Made by a program: the position numbers and the translations under genes
DNA from: Paeniglutamicibacter sulfureus
Lineage (GTDB): Bacteria > Actinomycetota > Actinomycetes > Actinomycetales > Micrococcaceae
Length of the DNA stretch: 64,000 nt
Direction of reading: 5' to 3'
Assembly: GCF_030512175.1 (NCBI RefSeq)
Contig: NZ_JAULBL010000002.1
Coordinates: forward strand, 2,354,149-2,418,148
Notes under the pieces: generated by a model
What the model was told of the DNA's origin: nothing
Seen by the model: only the letters and a program-made list of their open reading frames with translations
The model's database searches: none
In this document: one piece after another, positions 8,495 to 17,235 of the stretch
Position numbering within the stretch: the stretch's first letter is position 1
How the letters are laid out: each line of letters starts with the position of its first letter

Positions 8495-8911
8495 ATGGCA
8501 GATGAATACAACTCCGGACAGTTCGGAAACCAAGACGAAAACGAGAATCAAGATCTGATCGGCGGGGAGGCCGATGCTGGCAGCTTCGGCAACGGACAAA
8601 GCACGGATGGCTCGGAAATGGTCAGTGATTTAGGCGGCGATGGCGGCGGCCAGGAGTCCGGCGGGTTCGGCGGCGGCCAAGAGTCCGGTGGGTTCGGTGG
8701 CGGCGACGGCGGCGGCCAGGAGTCCGGTGGGTTCGGTGGCGGCGACGGCGGCGGCCAGGAGTCCGGTGGGTTCGGTGGCGGCGACGGCGGCGGCCAGGAG
8801 TCCGGTGGGTTCGGCGGCGACGGCGAACCCCTCGAGTCCGAGCAGCTCGGCGACCGTACCGGTAGCAGTGAAGACGAGACACTTGGCGAATTCGGCAACG
8901 AGGATCGTTAA
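8495..8911 (+). CDS. Acidic Gly-rich tandem-repeat protein
   Basis: Protein of 138 residues with a very good ribosome site (AAAGGAGAAGAATC-ATG). It is almost free of hydrophobic and basic residues: the N-terminal 45 residues are rich in Asn, Gln, Asp and Glu. The centre holds five copies of QESGGFGG in a Gly/Asp spacer, and the C-terminus is acidic (SSEDETLGEFGNEDR). FGN occurs three times outside the repeats. No signal peptide, membrane segment or cysteine is present, so it is predicted to be a soluble, disordered cytoplasmic protein. Hydrophilic Gly-rich proteins of this kind are often stress-induced, and its neighbourhood fits, but the role is inference. A strong hairpin terminator follows, so it is a single-gene transcript. 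Confidence 0.8.
   Translation: MADEYNSGQFGNQDENENQDLIGGEADAGSFGNGQSTDGSEMVSDLGGDGGGQESGGFGGGQESGGFGGGDGGGQESGGFGGGDGGGQESGGFGGGDGGGQESGGFGGDGEPLESEQLGDRTGSSEDETLGEFGNEDR
8641..8823 (+). repeat. 39-bp tandem repeats inside the Gly-rich gene
   Basis: The coding repeat QESGGFGG occurs five times. Copies 3, 4 and 5 begin at 39-base spacing (CAGGAGTCCGG at about 8717, 8756 and 8795) and are nearly identical at the DNA level. The first two are closer together (27 bases) and differ at some third positions (CAAGAG, GGCGGG). In-frame repeat length means copy number can change by slippage without breaking the frame. Confidence 0.9.
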
Positions 8912-8950
8912 GTATCAAGCGTGTGTCCAATAGAGGACGAGAACGCCTTC

Positions 8951-8982
8951 AGTGGTCGCTGTTCTTCGGAACGGCGACCACT
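8951..8982 (+). terminator. Hairpin terminator after the Gly-rich gene
   Basis: AGTGGTCGCTGTTC pairs with GAACGGCGACCACT across a TTCG tetraloop, giving a 14-bp stem with one G-U pair. It lies about 40 bases after the stop. Confidence 0.85.
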
Positions 8983-10021
8983 GTCGCTTGGTTAGGGTAG
9001 GTGTCTTTCGGTTGAGCGTCAACACTCCAAGAGCCCGTTGTTCCGATTGTTCAATTGACATCGGAAACTCAGCATTCATCTCACGCTACTAGGTGGGGAC
9101 GCAACTGCACTTCCCGCACTCGGCCGCCCATTAGTTGAAACTGCCGCGCGAGAGGGGCGGCTGCGATTCACGAGCCTTTGACGGGTTGCCGGAGTATGTG
9201 GATTTTCGTTCATTGGAGTAGCTTCAAAACGGATTCGATCGATCTGAACCGAAGCAGACCGACAACGTGATAATAGACGTCGCACGGGCGATGTCGTGGA
9301 CGTCCAGTTCGAGGCAATCGACCTTACTCATTCCCATAGGATCATTCCCACAGGACCCAAACTCACGGCCAAAAAAAATCATGCGCTCCCAGTTGCCTGC
9401 CCTTGCAGTATTCCGGCACTGTGGAGTCCCTGTGGCTCCTCCCTGTATTGAAGACGCGAGGTCCGCCCGAGTCGATGAAAAGTAGTCGCGATCGGTCCTC
9501 CGTACGTCAATTGACGATGGATGATTCAAGGTGCCACGTTTCCCATCCGGCGACCTGTACGGCAACGCTGGGCCTGGAGTCCAGTCGAAGGCCAGTTTCC
9601 GCTCTATACACCCTCTACGGTTATTGACGACTCAACCTCAAAGCAAGGGCAACGACCGTCCTCAAGGCTGTTTCTGACGGCCGCTCCGAAGCGCCGCGAC
9701 AGAGATCCCAACAATTTTCATGGGGTCGATGTCAAAAAGGTTGTGTCCGCGCGATTCTCTTGTTTTGCTGATTTGTATCGCGGATCCTTTAGCAGCGGGG
9801 ATCCAGCGTTTAGGTTCGGCATGGAAAGTTTCCTCTCTTGATCCTGAGCAAAGCGCGAACATTCAGGAAGCCGAAATACTGAGAACAAGTCAAGTTCATT
9901 GATTCGCATACGCGCCAAGGACCCGGTGCGATGCACGCACGGTGTCCCGCCACACAGGCTGCGGGTCACGAAATCCGACGAATACTGCCCTACGGGGCGT
10001 GGATCAATTGGAGGTCAACCA
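8983..10021. other. Intergenic region without a supported gene
   Basis: About 1 kb between the terminator and the second membrane cassette. It is less GC-rich than average, and its short ORFs on both strands lack ribosome sites and family features. The only supported element is the GGAGG ribosome site at 10010-10014 for the next gene. The promoter of the three-gene cassette must lie here, but I cannot place it. Confidence 0.45.
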
Positions 10022-10936
10022 ATGAGTGAGAATGATTTCAACGCCGCATACCCGCCAGAGGGAAACATGGGCGACGCAGGTCGTGTGCCCCCACCGAAGA
10101 CGGGAGGACACAACGTCCAAGCGCATCGGAATGACCCGGTTTCCGAGCCGTTCGAGACGGGCGATCCCACTGTGCCGCCGGAACCACTTCTGCCTCCCGA
10201 TCTAGGTGGACCCAGTACCGCCGGCGGCGACGCGAAAGTCTCCGGCGCCCCTGTGGTGGGCGCTCCTCAGCCGGGTTCCACGTCCGGGAAAAGCCAAGAA
10301 GCCAAGGTACAGGCTCGCGAACTGGCCGAAGACGGCAAGGAATCCGCCAGGCACGTAGGCCAGGCAGCCAAACGAGAGGCGGAGTCTGTACTCGACGACG
10401 CGAAAAAGCAGACCAGCAACCTGCTGGATGAACTTGGCTCGGACGTGAAGGCCCAGACCGCCGTCGCGCAGGAAAAAGTTTCCACGAACCTGCGCCAGAT
10501 CAGCGATGAACTTCGCTCCATGGTGCAGTCCTCGGACGCCTCGGGCACTGCATCAAACCTCGTGGCCCAAGCGGCCCGGTATAGCGGCGACGCCGCGCAG
10601 TGGCTTGGAAACAAGGAGCCGGGCGACATCCTCCACGAAGTCAAGGACTTTGCCCGACGTCGTCCCGGGGCCTTTTTGGGCATCGCACTTGGTGCAGGAT
10701 TGCTCGCCGGCAGAATCACCCGAAACGCCGGAAGCGGTCCAGATGCCTCCGAAAAGTCCCGGGCCTCAACGGCGCAAATTCCCGAAATGGGCGAACCACG
10801 GGACGTAAGTCCTCTTCCGCCAACGGTTAACCAAACCATGGGTTCAGGTGCCATCGGCGGCACAGGCATCGACCCGGGGGTGGAGTACTACCCGCCCACG
10901 GGTCGACGGAGCGAACAGGGGTTCAGCGGATCATGA
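10022..10936 (+). CDS. Helical membrane-associated stress-cassette protein (copy 2)
   Basis: Protein of 304 residues, starting at the ATG seven bases after GGAGG; upstream in-frame codons have no ribosome site. The N-terminus NDFNAAYPPE is followed by a disordered Pro/Gly region (to about 80). A long Ala/Lys/Glu-rich amphipathic helix region of apolipoprotein-like character follows (about 90-210: REAESVLDDAKKQTSNLLDEL and further). Then comes the block GDILHEVKDFARRRP and a glycine-zipper hydrophobic segment (GIALGAGLLAGRITRN, near 230-245). It is a paralogue of the 810 gene but has a longer helical rod. It overlaps the holin-family gene by ATGA. The family is like ElaB/YqjD-type membrane-tethered rods; function is inferred only. 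Confidence 0.8.
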   Translation: MSENDFNAAYPPEGNMGDAGRVPPPKTGGHNVQAHRNDPVSEPFETGDPTVPPEPLLPPDLGGPSTAGGDAKVSGAPVVGAPQPGSTSGKSQEAKVQARELAEDGKESARHVGQAAKREAESVLDDAKKQTSNLLDELGSDVKAQTAVAQEKVSTNLRQISDELRSMVQSSDASGTASNLVAQAARYSGDAAQWLGNKEPGDILHEVKDFARRRPGAFLGIALGAGLLAGRITRNAGSGPDASEKSRASTAQIPEMGEPRDVSPLPPTVNQTMGSGAIGGTGIDPGVEYYPPTGRRSEQGFSGS

Positions 10937-11388
10937 GCGAATTCCCGACAAATACCGGTGCTCATCAGGCCGGCGCTCCGCCGAACGCGGAAACCACCAA
11001 TGCTGCCGCGGACCTGTCGTTGGGAGACCTCTTTAGTGACCTGACACAGAACGTTTCGAACCTGGTACGCCAGGAAACCGAACTTGCCAAGGCCGAACTA
11101 CGGGCTTCGGCCCGATCTGCAAGTAAGGGGGCGGGGCTCTACGGAGGCGCAGGAGTTGCAGGTCACTTCGTCCTGCTTTTCCTGTCCATAGCGGCCATGG
11201 TCGGGATCGCGAACTGGGTCGGCTACGGCTGGTCCGCCGTCATCGTTGCGGTGGTATGGGCCATTGTCGCCGCGGTCATGGCAAGCGTTGCCAAGAAGCA
11301 ATTCAAAGAGGTGAAGGGGCTTCCCCAGACCGCCGAAACCATCAAGGACATCCCGCCAGCATTCAACCCCAAGGAGGAAACCCCATGA
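10933..11388 (+). CDS. Phage-holin-family (DUF1469/YqjE-like) membrane protein (copy 2)
   Basis: Protein of 151 residues, the same length as copy 1. It has an amphipathic helix (LVRQETELAKAELRASARSASKG) and then two transmembrane helices (about 74-98 and 101-121). The C-terminus is charged (KKQFKEVKGLPQTAETIKDIP), where FKEVKGLPQT is the conserved end motif of the family. It overlaps its neighbours on both sides by ATGA, giving a tightly coupled three-gene unit. Not a lysis protein: no endolysin or phage gene is nearby. Confidence 0.85.
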   Translation: MSEFPTNTGAHQAGAPPNAETTNAAADLSLGDLFSDLTQNVSNLVRQETELAKAELRASARSASKGAGLYGGAGVAGHFVLLFLSIAAMVGIANWVGYGWSAVIVAVVWAIVAAVMASVAKKQFKEVKGLPQTAETIKDIPPAFNPKEETP

Positions 11389-12026
11389 GCAGGGAGCCGG
11401 AAGAGATTCGTGATGACATTGAGCGTACCCGCGGAAACCTCAGTGAGGACGTGGACGCCATTGCCGACAAGGTCAGTCCCTCGAGTATTGCCCACCGGCA
11501 AAGCGAGCGGATCAAAGGTTCGGTACGTCGGGCCAAGGACGCGGTGATGGGCAGCGTTGAAACCGCGGGGGAAGATGCGAGCGACATGTTGCATAATGCC
11601 CCCGACACCATGGTCTCCAAGACCCGTGGGAACCCGCTGGCAGCGGGCCTCATCGCCTTTGGTGCCGGACTTCTCGTCTCTTCCCTCATACCGGGTAGCG
11701 ACCAGGAACGCGAGATGGTTCATACGCTAAAGGAGAAAGCGGAGCCATTGACCGACGAACTGTCCGCGGCTGCCAAGACCATCGCCGAGGACATGAAGGA
11801 ACCGGCAACCGAGGCCGTGGAGAACCTGAAGTCCTCCGCTCGCGAATCGGCCGATACACTCCGGACGGAGACGGCCGACGAAGCCAGCCACCTGAAGGAC
11901 CACGCCGGCGGAGCCGCGGCGAATGTGTCGGACTCGGGCGGAACGACGGGCGCAACACCGCGCACCACCACGGATCGCGGGGCAGCTTTCCCCGATCCGC
12001 CACGCACGAGCGGCGGATTCCAGTAG
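11385..12026 (+). CDS. DUF3618 domain protein
   Basis: Protein of 213 residues, starting at the ATG behind AAGGAGGAAACCCC inside the upstream stop. The first 40 residues are the DUF3618 signature (EPEEIRDDIERTRGNLSEDVDAIADKV). An amphipathic region follows, then a single hydrophobic segment (about 84-103, GNPLAAGLIAFGAGLLVSSL). The C-terminal half is a long Ala/Glu/Lys-rich helix with a low-complexity Gly/Thr tail. DUF3618 proteins regularly follow holin-family genes in actinobacteria. A membrane-anchored structural or stress role is the common guess. No DUF3618 partner exists for the first cassette. Confidence 0.85.
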   Translation: MSREPEEIRDDIERTRGNLSEDVDAIADKVSPSSIAHRQSERIKGSVRRAKDAVMGSVETAGEDASDMLHNAPDTMVSKTRGNPLAAGLIAFGAGLLVSSLIPGSDQEREMVHTLKEKAEPLTDELSAAAKTIAEDMKEPATEAVENLKSSARESADTLRTETADEASHLKDHAGGAAANVSDSGGTTGATPRTTTDRGAAFPDPPRTSGGFQ

Positions 12027-12036
12027 CGCAAGGCGT

Positions 12037-12074
12037 TGTGCCGCGGGACCGGGCGATCCCGGCCCCGCGGCACA
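12037..12074 (+). terminator. Hairpin after the three-gene cassette
   Basis: TGTGCCGCGGG and CCCGCGGCACA form an 11-bp perfect stem, with a second GGGCGATCCC mini-stem in the loop. No T-run follows, so termination is likely but not certain. Confidence 0.65.
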
Positions 12075-12213
12075 CTGCTGTGAACCTCGTTCCGTCGCCC
12101 GTCGATCGAATCGGGCTGTGACGGCCTGCTTCGGCGAACCCCGGGGCGATCTCTCTAGCCGCTGCGGCCACAAACACACACCAATTGAATCCACCACGCT
12201 TCGGGAGGAAACC

Positions 12214-13386
12214 ATGAAGGCATTGACCTGGCAGGGAAAACGAAAGATCGAGTTCACGGAGGTGCCCGATCCGTGCATTGAAGAGCCCGGGGACATCATC
12301 ATAAAAGTAACATCGAGCGCAATCTGCGGATCCGACCTCCACCTCTACGAATTGTTGGGACCGTACATGCACGCCGGCGATGTTGTGGGTCACGAACCCA
12401 TGGGCATTGTGGAGGAAATCGGGTCGTCGGTTTCCAGGGTGAAGGTCGGGGACCGGGTGGTCATACCCTTCAATATCTCCTGCGGCAGCTGCTGGATGTG
12501 TGACCGCGGACTGCAGTCGCAGTGCGAGGTCACCCAAGTGCGGTCCCACAACAAGGGTGCTGCATTCTTCGGTTACTCGGAACTTTATGGCCGGGTGCCC
12601 GGAGGACAAGCGGAATACCTACGTGTTCCCCATGCCGATTACGGCGCGATCGTGGTCGGAAAGGAACTGCCCGACCACCGCTACCTCTTCCTTTCCGACA
12701 TCCTGCCCACCGCTTGGCAGGGTGTGGCCTACGCCGATGTCCCGCAAGGGGGGACCCTGGCGGTCTTCGGGCTAGGACCAGTGGGCCAGCTTGCCGCACG
12801 CATCGGCACGCACCTGGGCCAAAGGGTGATTGGAGTGGACCCCGTGCCCGAACGCCGAGCCATGGCCGAACGCCACGGCATCGAGACCATGGACTTTGGC
12901 AAACACATTGCCAAGGAACTATTGGATGCAACGGGCCGGGGACCGGACGCAGTGCTGGATGCGGTGGGGATGGAAGCCCACGACTCCCCGGGAGCCCAGG
13001 TGTTGCAACAGGCCACCGGGCTGCTACCGGACAAGATTGCGAAGCTGGCCCTTGAAAAGGTCTCGGTTGATCGCACCGCAGTGCTTCACGCGGCCGTGGC
13101 CTCGGTGCGCCGGGGCGGCACGATTTCCCTCAGTGGCGTGTATTCCGGGGCGGCTACTCCCATGCCCATGTTGGAGATGTTCGACAAGCAGATCCAGTTG
13201 CGTCAGGGGCAATGCAATGTCCGGCATTGGACCGAGGAGCTACTTCCCTTGGCCGAGGACACAACGGACCCCTTAGGTTTGGATGATCTGGTGACACACA
13301 CGGTGCCCCTGGACCGTGGCCCTGAACTCTATGAGACATTCCAGAAGAAGCAGGACGGCTGCATCAAGGTCGTGTTGCAGCCCTGA
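12214..13386 (+). CDS. Zinc-dependent alcohol dehydrogenase, formaldehyde dehydrogenase-like
   Basis: Protein of 390 residues, starting at the ATG after GGGAGGAAACC. It is a medium-chain dehydrogenase with catalytic-zinc residues in CGSDLHLYE and GHEPMG. A structural zinc loop of four cysteines (CGSCWMCDRGLQSQC) is present, as is the NAD-binding motif GLGPVGQLAA followed by GVDPVPERR. Length and the long insert after the structural zinc fit the glutathione-independent formaldehyde dehydrogenase-like group rather than short yeast-type ADHs. Substrate is not predictable here; aldehyde detoxification is plausible given the stress neighbourhood. Single gene between two hairpins. Confidence 0.88.
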   Translation: MKALTWQGKRKIEFTEVPDPCIEEPGDIIIKVTSSAICGSDLHLYELLGPYMHAGDVVGHEPMGIVEEIGSSVSRVKVGDRVVIPFNISCGSCWMCDRGLQSQCEVTQVRSHNKGAAFFGYSELYGRVPGGQAEYLRVPHADYGAIVVGKELPDHRYLFLSDILPTAWQGVAYADVPQGGTLAVFGLGPVGQLAARIGTHLGQRVIGVDPVPERRAMAERHGIETMDFGKHIAKELLDATGRGPDAVLDAVGMEAHDSPGAQVLQQATGLLPDKIAKLALEKVSVDRTAVLHAAVASVRRGGTISLSGVYSGAATPMPMLEMFDKQIQLRQGQCNVRHWTEELLPLAEDTTDPLGLDDLVTHTVPLDRGPELYETFQKKQDGCIKVVLQP

Positions 13387-13393
13387 TCGGGGG

Positions 13394-13440
13394 AATGGGG
13401 AAGGGGAACCGGACGTGTTGTCCGCGATCCCCTTCCCATT
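13394..13440. terminator. Bidirectional hairpin between convergent genes
   Basis: AATGGGGAAGGGGA pairs with TCCCCTTCCCATT (one bulged G) around a 20-base loop, between the ends of the dehydrogenase gene and the minus-strand YihY gene. Confidence 0.8.
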
Positions 13441-13455
13441 CCTTTGCCCGCCGGG

Positions 13456-14577
13456 CTACGTGTTCCTTCGTTCGTTTGCGTCAGGATCCTCGCCCCGTGC
13501 CGTGGCTTCCAGACGAAGATCCTTGCCCTCCTGTATGTCCTGTTCCTCGCGTTTCCGTAGCTTGTCGCTGGCCTTGGTGTCGCGAGGCGGCAATTGAAGT
13601 GATGCCTCGGCCTCTATGCCGCCTTGCAATTCGCGAGCCCGTTCTGCTTCACTGTCGAAGATGGCGCCGAAGAGCAACGACAGATTGGCAATCCAGATCC
13701 ACAGCAGCATCACGATGACTCCGCCAATGGTTCCGTAGGTCTTGTTGTAATTGCCGAAGTTCGAGACGTAAAAGAAGAAGCCCAGGGTCGCGATCGCCAG
13801 GATGAGCAAGGCAATGGCCGAGCCAGGACTGAGCCAGTGGAACTTTGGTTGCTTGACGTTGGGGGTGCCGTAATAGAGCACCGCTATCAGGACTATGGCG
13901 AAAAGCACCGGCACCGGCCACTTGGCAATGTTCCAGATACTGACCGTGGTTTCGCCTAAACCGACGGCGTCGCCGATGGTTTGGGCCAGCGGTCCGGAAA
14001 TGACGAGCAGTATCGCCATGCCAGCGGTCATGAGGAGCAGTACGAGGGTCAGCAACAGCAACAGCGGTTTCAGTTTATAGAACGGGCGTCCCTCTTCCAC
14101 GTCGTAAATACGATTCATCGCCCGCCCGAAGGCTCCGACGTAGCCGGAAGCACTCCAGAGTGCACCCAGGAGACCGGCGATCAATGCCAGTCCGGCCGAT
14201 GGCGTACTGGCGAGCTGTTCGATGGGCTGGCGCAAGGTATTTGCGACTTCGGGGCTCGCAATGCCTTCAAGCACCTGCATCATCGTCTGAGTGGTGCTTT
14301 CGGCTTGTCCCACGACGCCGAGCAATGAAACCAAGGCAAGGAGGGCAGGGAAAAGCGAAAGCATTGCAAAGTAGGTCAAGGCGGCGGCGAGGTCAGTGCA
14401 TTTTTCACGCGAGAATTCCCTGATGGACCGGGTGAAGATGTACTTCCACGATGTCCCATTCAAATCCGTGGGACTTTCCGGCTTCCGTTTGTCGTCGGGA
14501 GCGGGAGCCGACCTGCCCTTGGCTGCGGTATCGGCTGCTGATCCGCTGTGGCTGTTGGATCCCTTGGGGCTGCGCAT
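13456..14577 (-). CDS. YihY/BrkB-family inner-membrane protein
   Basis: Protein of 373 residues from ATG 14577, chosen because GAGG sits seven bases upstream; the open frame begins at a TTG at 14628 without a ribosome site. After a disordered Ser/Pro/Lys N-terminus, the family motif follows: TRSIREFSREKCTDLAAALTYFAMLSLFPALLAL. Then come the SASGYVGAFGRAMNRIYDVEEGRPFYKLKP region, five further hydrophobic helices and FGAIFDSEAERARELQ near the end. The last 50 residues are charged. Family proteins were once called ribonuclease BN, incorrectly; the true role is unknown, perhaps transport or envelope integrity. Confidence 0.88.
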   Translation of the reverse strand: MRSPKGSNSHSGSAADTAAKGRSAPAPDDKRKPESPTDLNGTSWKYIFTRSIREFSREKCTDLAAALTYFAMLSLFPALLALVSLLGVVGQAESTTQTMMQVLEGIASPEVANTLRQPIEQLASTPSAGLALIAGLLGALWSASGYVGAFGRAMNRIYDVEEGRPFYKLKPLLLLLTLVLLLMTAGMAILLVISGPLAQTIGDAVGLGETTVSIWNIAKWPVPVLFAIVLIAVLYYGTPNVKQPKFHWLSPGSAIALLILAIATLGFFFYVSNFGNYNKTYGTIGGVIVMLLWIWIANLSLLFGAIFDSEAERARELQGGIEAEASLQLPPRDTKASDKLRKREEQDIQEGKDLRLEATARGEDPDANERRNT

Positions 14578-15078
14578 AGAACACCTCGGCAATCTATTGT
14601 CTTCCGTGGATATTTTCCTGCTTGCCAAAAGTTAAACACGACCCCTCGGACGGAGCAACGATTTTGACATTCGTTGGAACCAACACACGGCAAAGTTTCG
14701 TTCAGTCCATCTTTTGATCGTCCATCAACTACTCCGCCGCCTGGGACTGTAACCCGGACACAGGGTCCGATGGCCGGACGCGGTGCCCGTGTCTGTCATC
14801 CAGGGCGATGGGCCACCGCGCCCACGGTCTCGTCGAGCCGGGTCCAGGGTCCGGCGGGATCTTGAATTGCCCGCGGTGCACATGCAGGGGGGGCGGGCTG
14901 AGACTTCCATGACCAGGTCCCCGCGTGATTGTCGGAGTCGCGACAGGGAAAGAATGCGAAACGTGACCACCGTAACGACTACGCACGGCATGCGAGAGAT
15001 CACTTTAGGCCATAAGATTGGTACTTACGGTTAAGCAAAGAGCCGTTGGCATGCCTTTCGGGATCCAACCCCTAGCGA
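14578..15078. other. Divergent intergenic region
   Basis: About 500 bases between the divergent YihY and GAF-ANTAR genes, so it must contain both promoters. No confident promoter hexamers, operators or RNA genes could be placed. Confidence 0.4.
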
Positions 15079-15915
15079 ATGCCCCCAGACGTACCGGAAT
15101 CCCGGTTTTTTCCATGGGGCATGGACGCGTTCGATCCCAGGCACAACGGAAACGGCAAATTGAACGTGGCCAGTAACACGACCGCACATCCCGACGCAGC
15201 TGAATCGTCCATCAGCGACTATCTCCAAGGCTTGATTCTGGAGAGCAAAGACATCGAAGAGTTCCTCAATGGCCTCGCTAGCCATGCCGCACTTATTCTC
15301 TCCAACGACGATGACCAAGTCTTGTGTGGAATCACCCTTCTGCGAGACCGGAAGGCCGCAACCGTTGCCAGCAGCAGTGATCACGCTCGGCAAATGGACG
15401 AAATCCAATACAGTTTCGGCGACGGTCCGTGTATGACCGCAGCCCGAGACCAATTGACGATCGAGATCCCGGACCTCGATGCCGAACTACGGTGGCCTGA
15501 ATACGCAGCGGCCGTGCGCCAGTATGGGATTTGCTCGGTATTGGCCGTGCCCTTCGATCTCGAGGACGACGCAAAAGCGGCGTTGAACCTGTACTCGGCG
15601 ACACCTGAAAGGTTCGATGCGGAGGCCGTGGAGGCCGCCAAGAGCTACACTGAGCAAGTCAACAAGGTCTTGCGACTCGGATTGCGCCTCGCGCGCCTCG
15701 TTGAGACTGCCGCCCATCTACGGTCGGCGCTGGAATCACGAACCATCATTGACCTTGCCGTTGGTATCATCATGGCCCAAAACCGGTGCAGCCAGGAAAC
15801 CGCGGTGGAAATTCTCAAGTCGGCGTCAAATGGGCGCAATCTCAAGCTGCGTGACATTGCGGACACCCTGGTGCGGTCCATTAGCAGGGAAGCGACCCAC
15901 ACGCATTTCGACTGA
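15079..15915 (+). CDS. GAF and ANTAR domain regulator
   Basis: Protein of up to 278 residues. A GAF sensor domain occupies about 60-195 (HAALILSNDDDQVLCGITLLRDRK, YSFGDGPCMTAARDQ, YGICSVLAVPF). It is followed by a C-terminal ANTAR RNA-binding domain (about 215-272: RTIIDLAVGIIMAQNRCSQETAVEILKSAS). ANTAR proteins act by binding dual-hexaloop RNA to prevent termination, and GAF-ANTAR proteins are abundant in actinobacteria. The signal and targets are unknown. The start is uncertain: neither ATG 15079 nor ATG 15121 has a good ribosome site, and homology begins near residue 45. A strong hairpin follows the gene. Confidence 0.85.
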   Translation: MPPDVPESRFFPWGMDAFDPRHNGNGKLNVASNTTAHPDAAESSISDYLQGLILESKDIEEFLNGLASHAALILSNDDDQVLCGITLLRDRKAATVASSSDHARQMDEIQYSFGDGPCMTAARDQLTIEIPDLDAELRWPEYAAAVRQYGICSVLAVPFDLEDDAKAALNLYSATPERFDAEAVEAAKSYTEQVNKVLRLGLRLARLVETAAHLRSALESRTIIDLAVGIIMAQNRCSQETAVEILKSASNGRNLKLRDIADTLVRSISREATHTHFD

Positions 15916-15942
15916 GGCATGTCGCTTGCGTGGTATTTGAGT

Positions 15943-15986
15943 GGGCCTGTTTCGTCGGCAACAAGGCCTGCCGACGAAACAGGCCC
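15943..15986 (+). terminator. Perfect 18-bp hairpin after the ANTAR gene
   Basis: Arms 15943-15960 (GGGCCTGTTTCGTCGGCA) and 15969-15986 are exact reverse complements with an 8-base loop. It lies 28 bases after the stop. The rest of 15916-16236 holds only this and the hairpin at 16183. Confidence 0.88.
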
Positions 15987-16182
15987 AACAGTGCACCATC
16001 CCTGGTGCTCGCGGTGTGACGCTTTCGCTGCCCGGCCAGATCAAATAGATCTCGATGGAGTGCGTCCTCCCGTGCTTCTTTGCATTGTGGGACGGCAACC
16101 TTTCGGCTTTCGGCGGGTGTTCTGGCAACATCATTCGGGCGGGCCAGCCAGCTACGGCACGTGTGGTTCTCTCTACAGCGCC

Positions 16183-16215
16183 GGCCCGGCCAACGCCTCA
16201 GACGTTGGCCGGGCC
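16183..16215 (-). terminator. Hairpin after the agmatinase-family gene
   Basis: GGCCCGGCCAACG (16183-16195) and CGTTGGCCGGGCC (16203-16215) form a perfect 13-bp stem with a 7-base loop, 21 bases past the stop of the minus-strand gene. Confidence 0.8.
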
Positions 16216-16236
16216 AAAAGCACCGTGGGAGCCGGC

Positions 16237-17235
16237 CTAGACCATGGCAGGCTGAGAAGTCAGTTCAGACTGTTCCCGGATCAGATGGCCCGAATTGACC
16301 ATCAGGCCCATCATGTCAAAAACTACCGTGGCCGCGGCGAGCGAAGTGATGTCGGCATGATCGTAGGCGGGGGCGACCTCGACGACGTCGGCACCGACGA
16401 TGTTGATGCCGTTCAGGCCGCGCAGCAGGCGCAGCAGCTCGCGGGAGTGCAGGCCGCCCATTTCCGGGGTGCCGGTGCCCGGGGCGAAGGCCGGGTCCAG
16501 CACGTCGATGTCCACCGACAGGTACACCGGGGTGTCGCCCAGGCGTTCACGCACCTTCGCAATGGCCGCCGGCACGCCGATCTCGTCGATGTCGGTGGAG
16601 CGGATGATCTGGAAGCCGAACTCGTGGTCGCGCAGGAAGTCGTCCTGGTCGTAGACCGGGCCGCGGATGCCCACGTGCATCGACTTGTCCTCGATCAGCA
16701 GGCCTTCCTCGAAGGCCCGGCGGAACATCGTGCCGTGGGTGATCGGCTCGTCGAAGTAGGTGTCCCAAGTGTCCAGGTGCGCATCGAAGTGCAGCAGGGC
16801 CACCGGTCCGTGGACCTTGTTCACGGCCCTGAGCATCGGCAGGGCAATGGTGTGGTCCCCGCCGACGGCGATCACGCGCTTGTCCTTGGCGAGCAGCGGC
16901 AGGGCCTGTTCCTCGATCTGCTCAACGGCCTTGCCGATGTCGTACGGCGTGCAGGCCACGTCGCCGGCATCGACGACCTGGACTGCCTCAACCGGGGTGA
17001 CGTCGAGCTCGACGTGGTAGCCGGGGCGCAGCAGGCGGGAGGCCTCGCGTACCGCGGCCGGACCGAACCGGGCGCCCGGCCTAAAGGAGGTACCGCCATC
17101 GAAGGGTACGCCGAGCACTGCGATGTCGTAGTCGGGGACCGCATCGATCTGTGGAAGGCGGGCGAAGGTTCCAAGCCCGGCGAACCGGGGGACCTTGGTG
17201 GCCTCAACGGGGCCGATGGGCTGGTGCTTGCTCAT
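16237..17235 (-). CDS. Ureohydrolase: agmatinase or guanidino-acid hydrolase
   Basis: Protein of 332 residues, starting at ATG 17235 behind AAAGGAACCCTCGT, overlapping the MFS stop (ATGA). The binuclear manganese site of the arginase/agmatinase fold is complete: GGDHT, DAHLDTWD, and the SVDIDVLDPAFAPGTGTPE block with MGG after it. The enzyme hydrolyses a guanidino group to urea and an amine. Sequence alone does not separate agmatinase from guanidinobutyrase or guanidinopropionase. Coupling to a transporter and a divergent PucR regulator points to catabolism of an imported guanidino compound rather than polyamine synthesis. No companion aldehyde or amine dehydrogenase is adjacent. Confidence 0.9.
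   Translation of the reverse strand: MSKHQPIGPVEATKVPRFAGLGTFARLPQIDAVPDYDIAVLGVPFDGGTSFRPGARFGPAAVREASRLLRPGYHVELDVTPVEAVQVVDAGDVACTPYDIGKAVEQIEEQALPLLAKDKRVIAVGGDHTIALPMLRAVNKVHGPVALLHFDAHLDTWDTYFDEPITHGTMFRRAFEEGLLIEDKSMHVGIRGPVYDQDDFLRDHEFGFQIIRSTDIDEIGVPAAIAKVRERLGDTPVYLSVDIDVLDPAFAPGTGTPEMGGLHSRELLRLLRGLNGINIVGADVVEVAPAYDHADITSLAAATVVFDMMGLMVNSGHLIREQSELTSQPAMV

Noticed and set aside
8641-8823. Direct repeats considered as a CRISPR array
   Set aside because: Repeats are contiguous, in frame and coding, with no unique spacers and no cas genes.
8548-8898. Pro/Ser-rich minus-strand repeat ORF
   Set aside because: Mirror of the 39-bp repeats in the Gly-rich gene, which has the ribosome site and terminator.
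9662-9862. Short minus-strand ORF in the 9-10 kb gap
   Set aside because: No ribosome site, no motif, and overlapped by equally good ORFs in other frames.
1592-11388. Holin-family genes considered as prophage evidence
   Set aside because: The family is chromosomal (YqjE-like); no integrase, portal, endolysin or attachment site is present.
15943-15986. Perfect 18-bp inverted repeat considered as a transposon end or attachment site
   Set aside because: Position right after a stop codon and tight loop make it a terminator; no transposase nearby.
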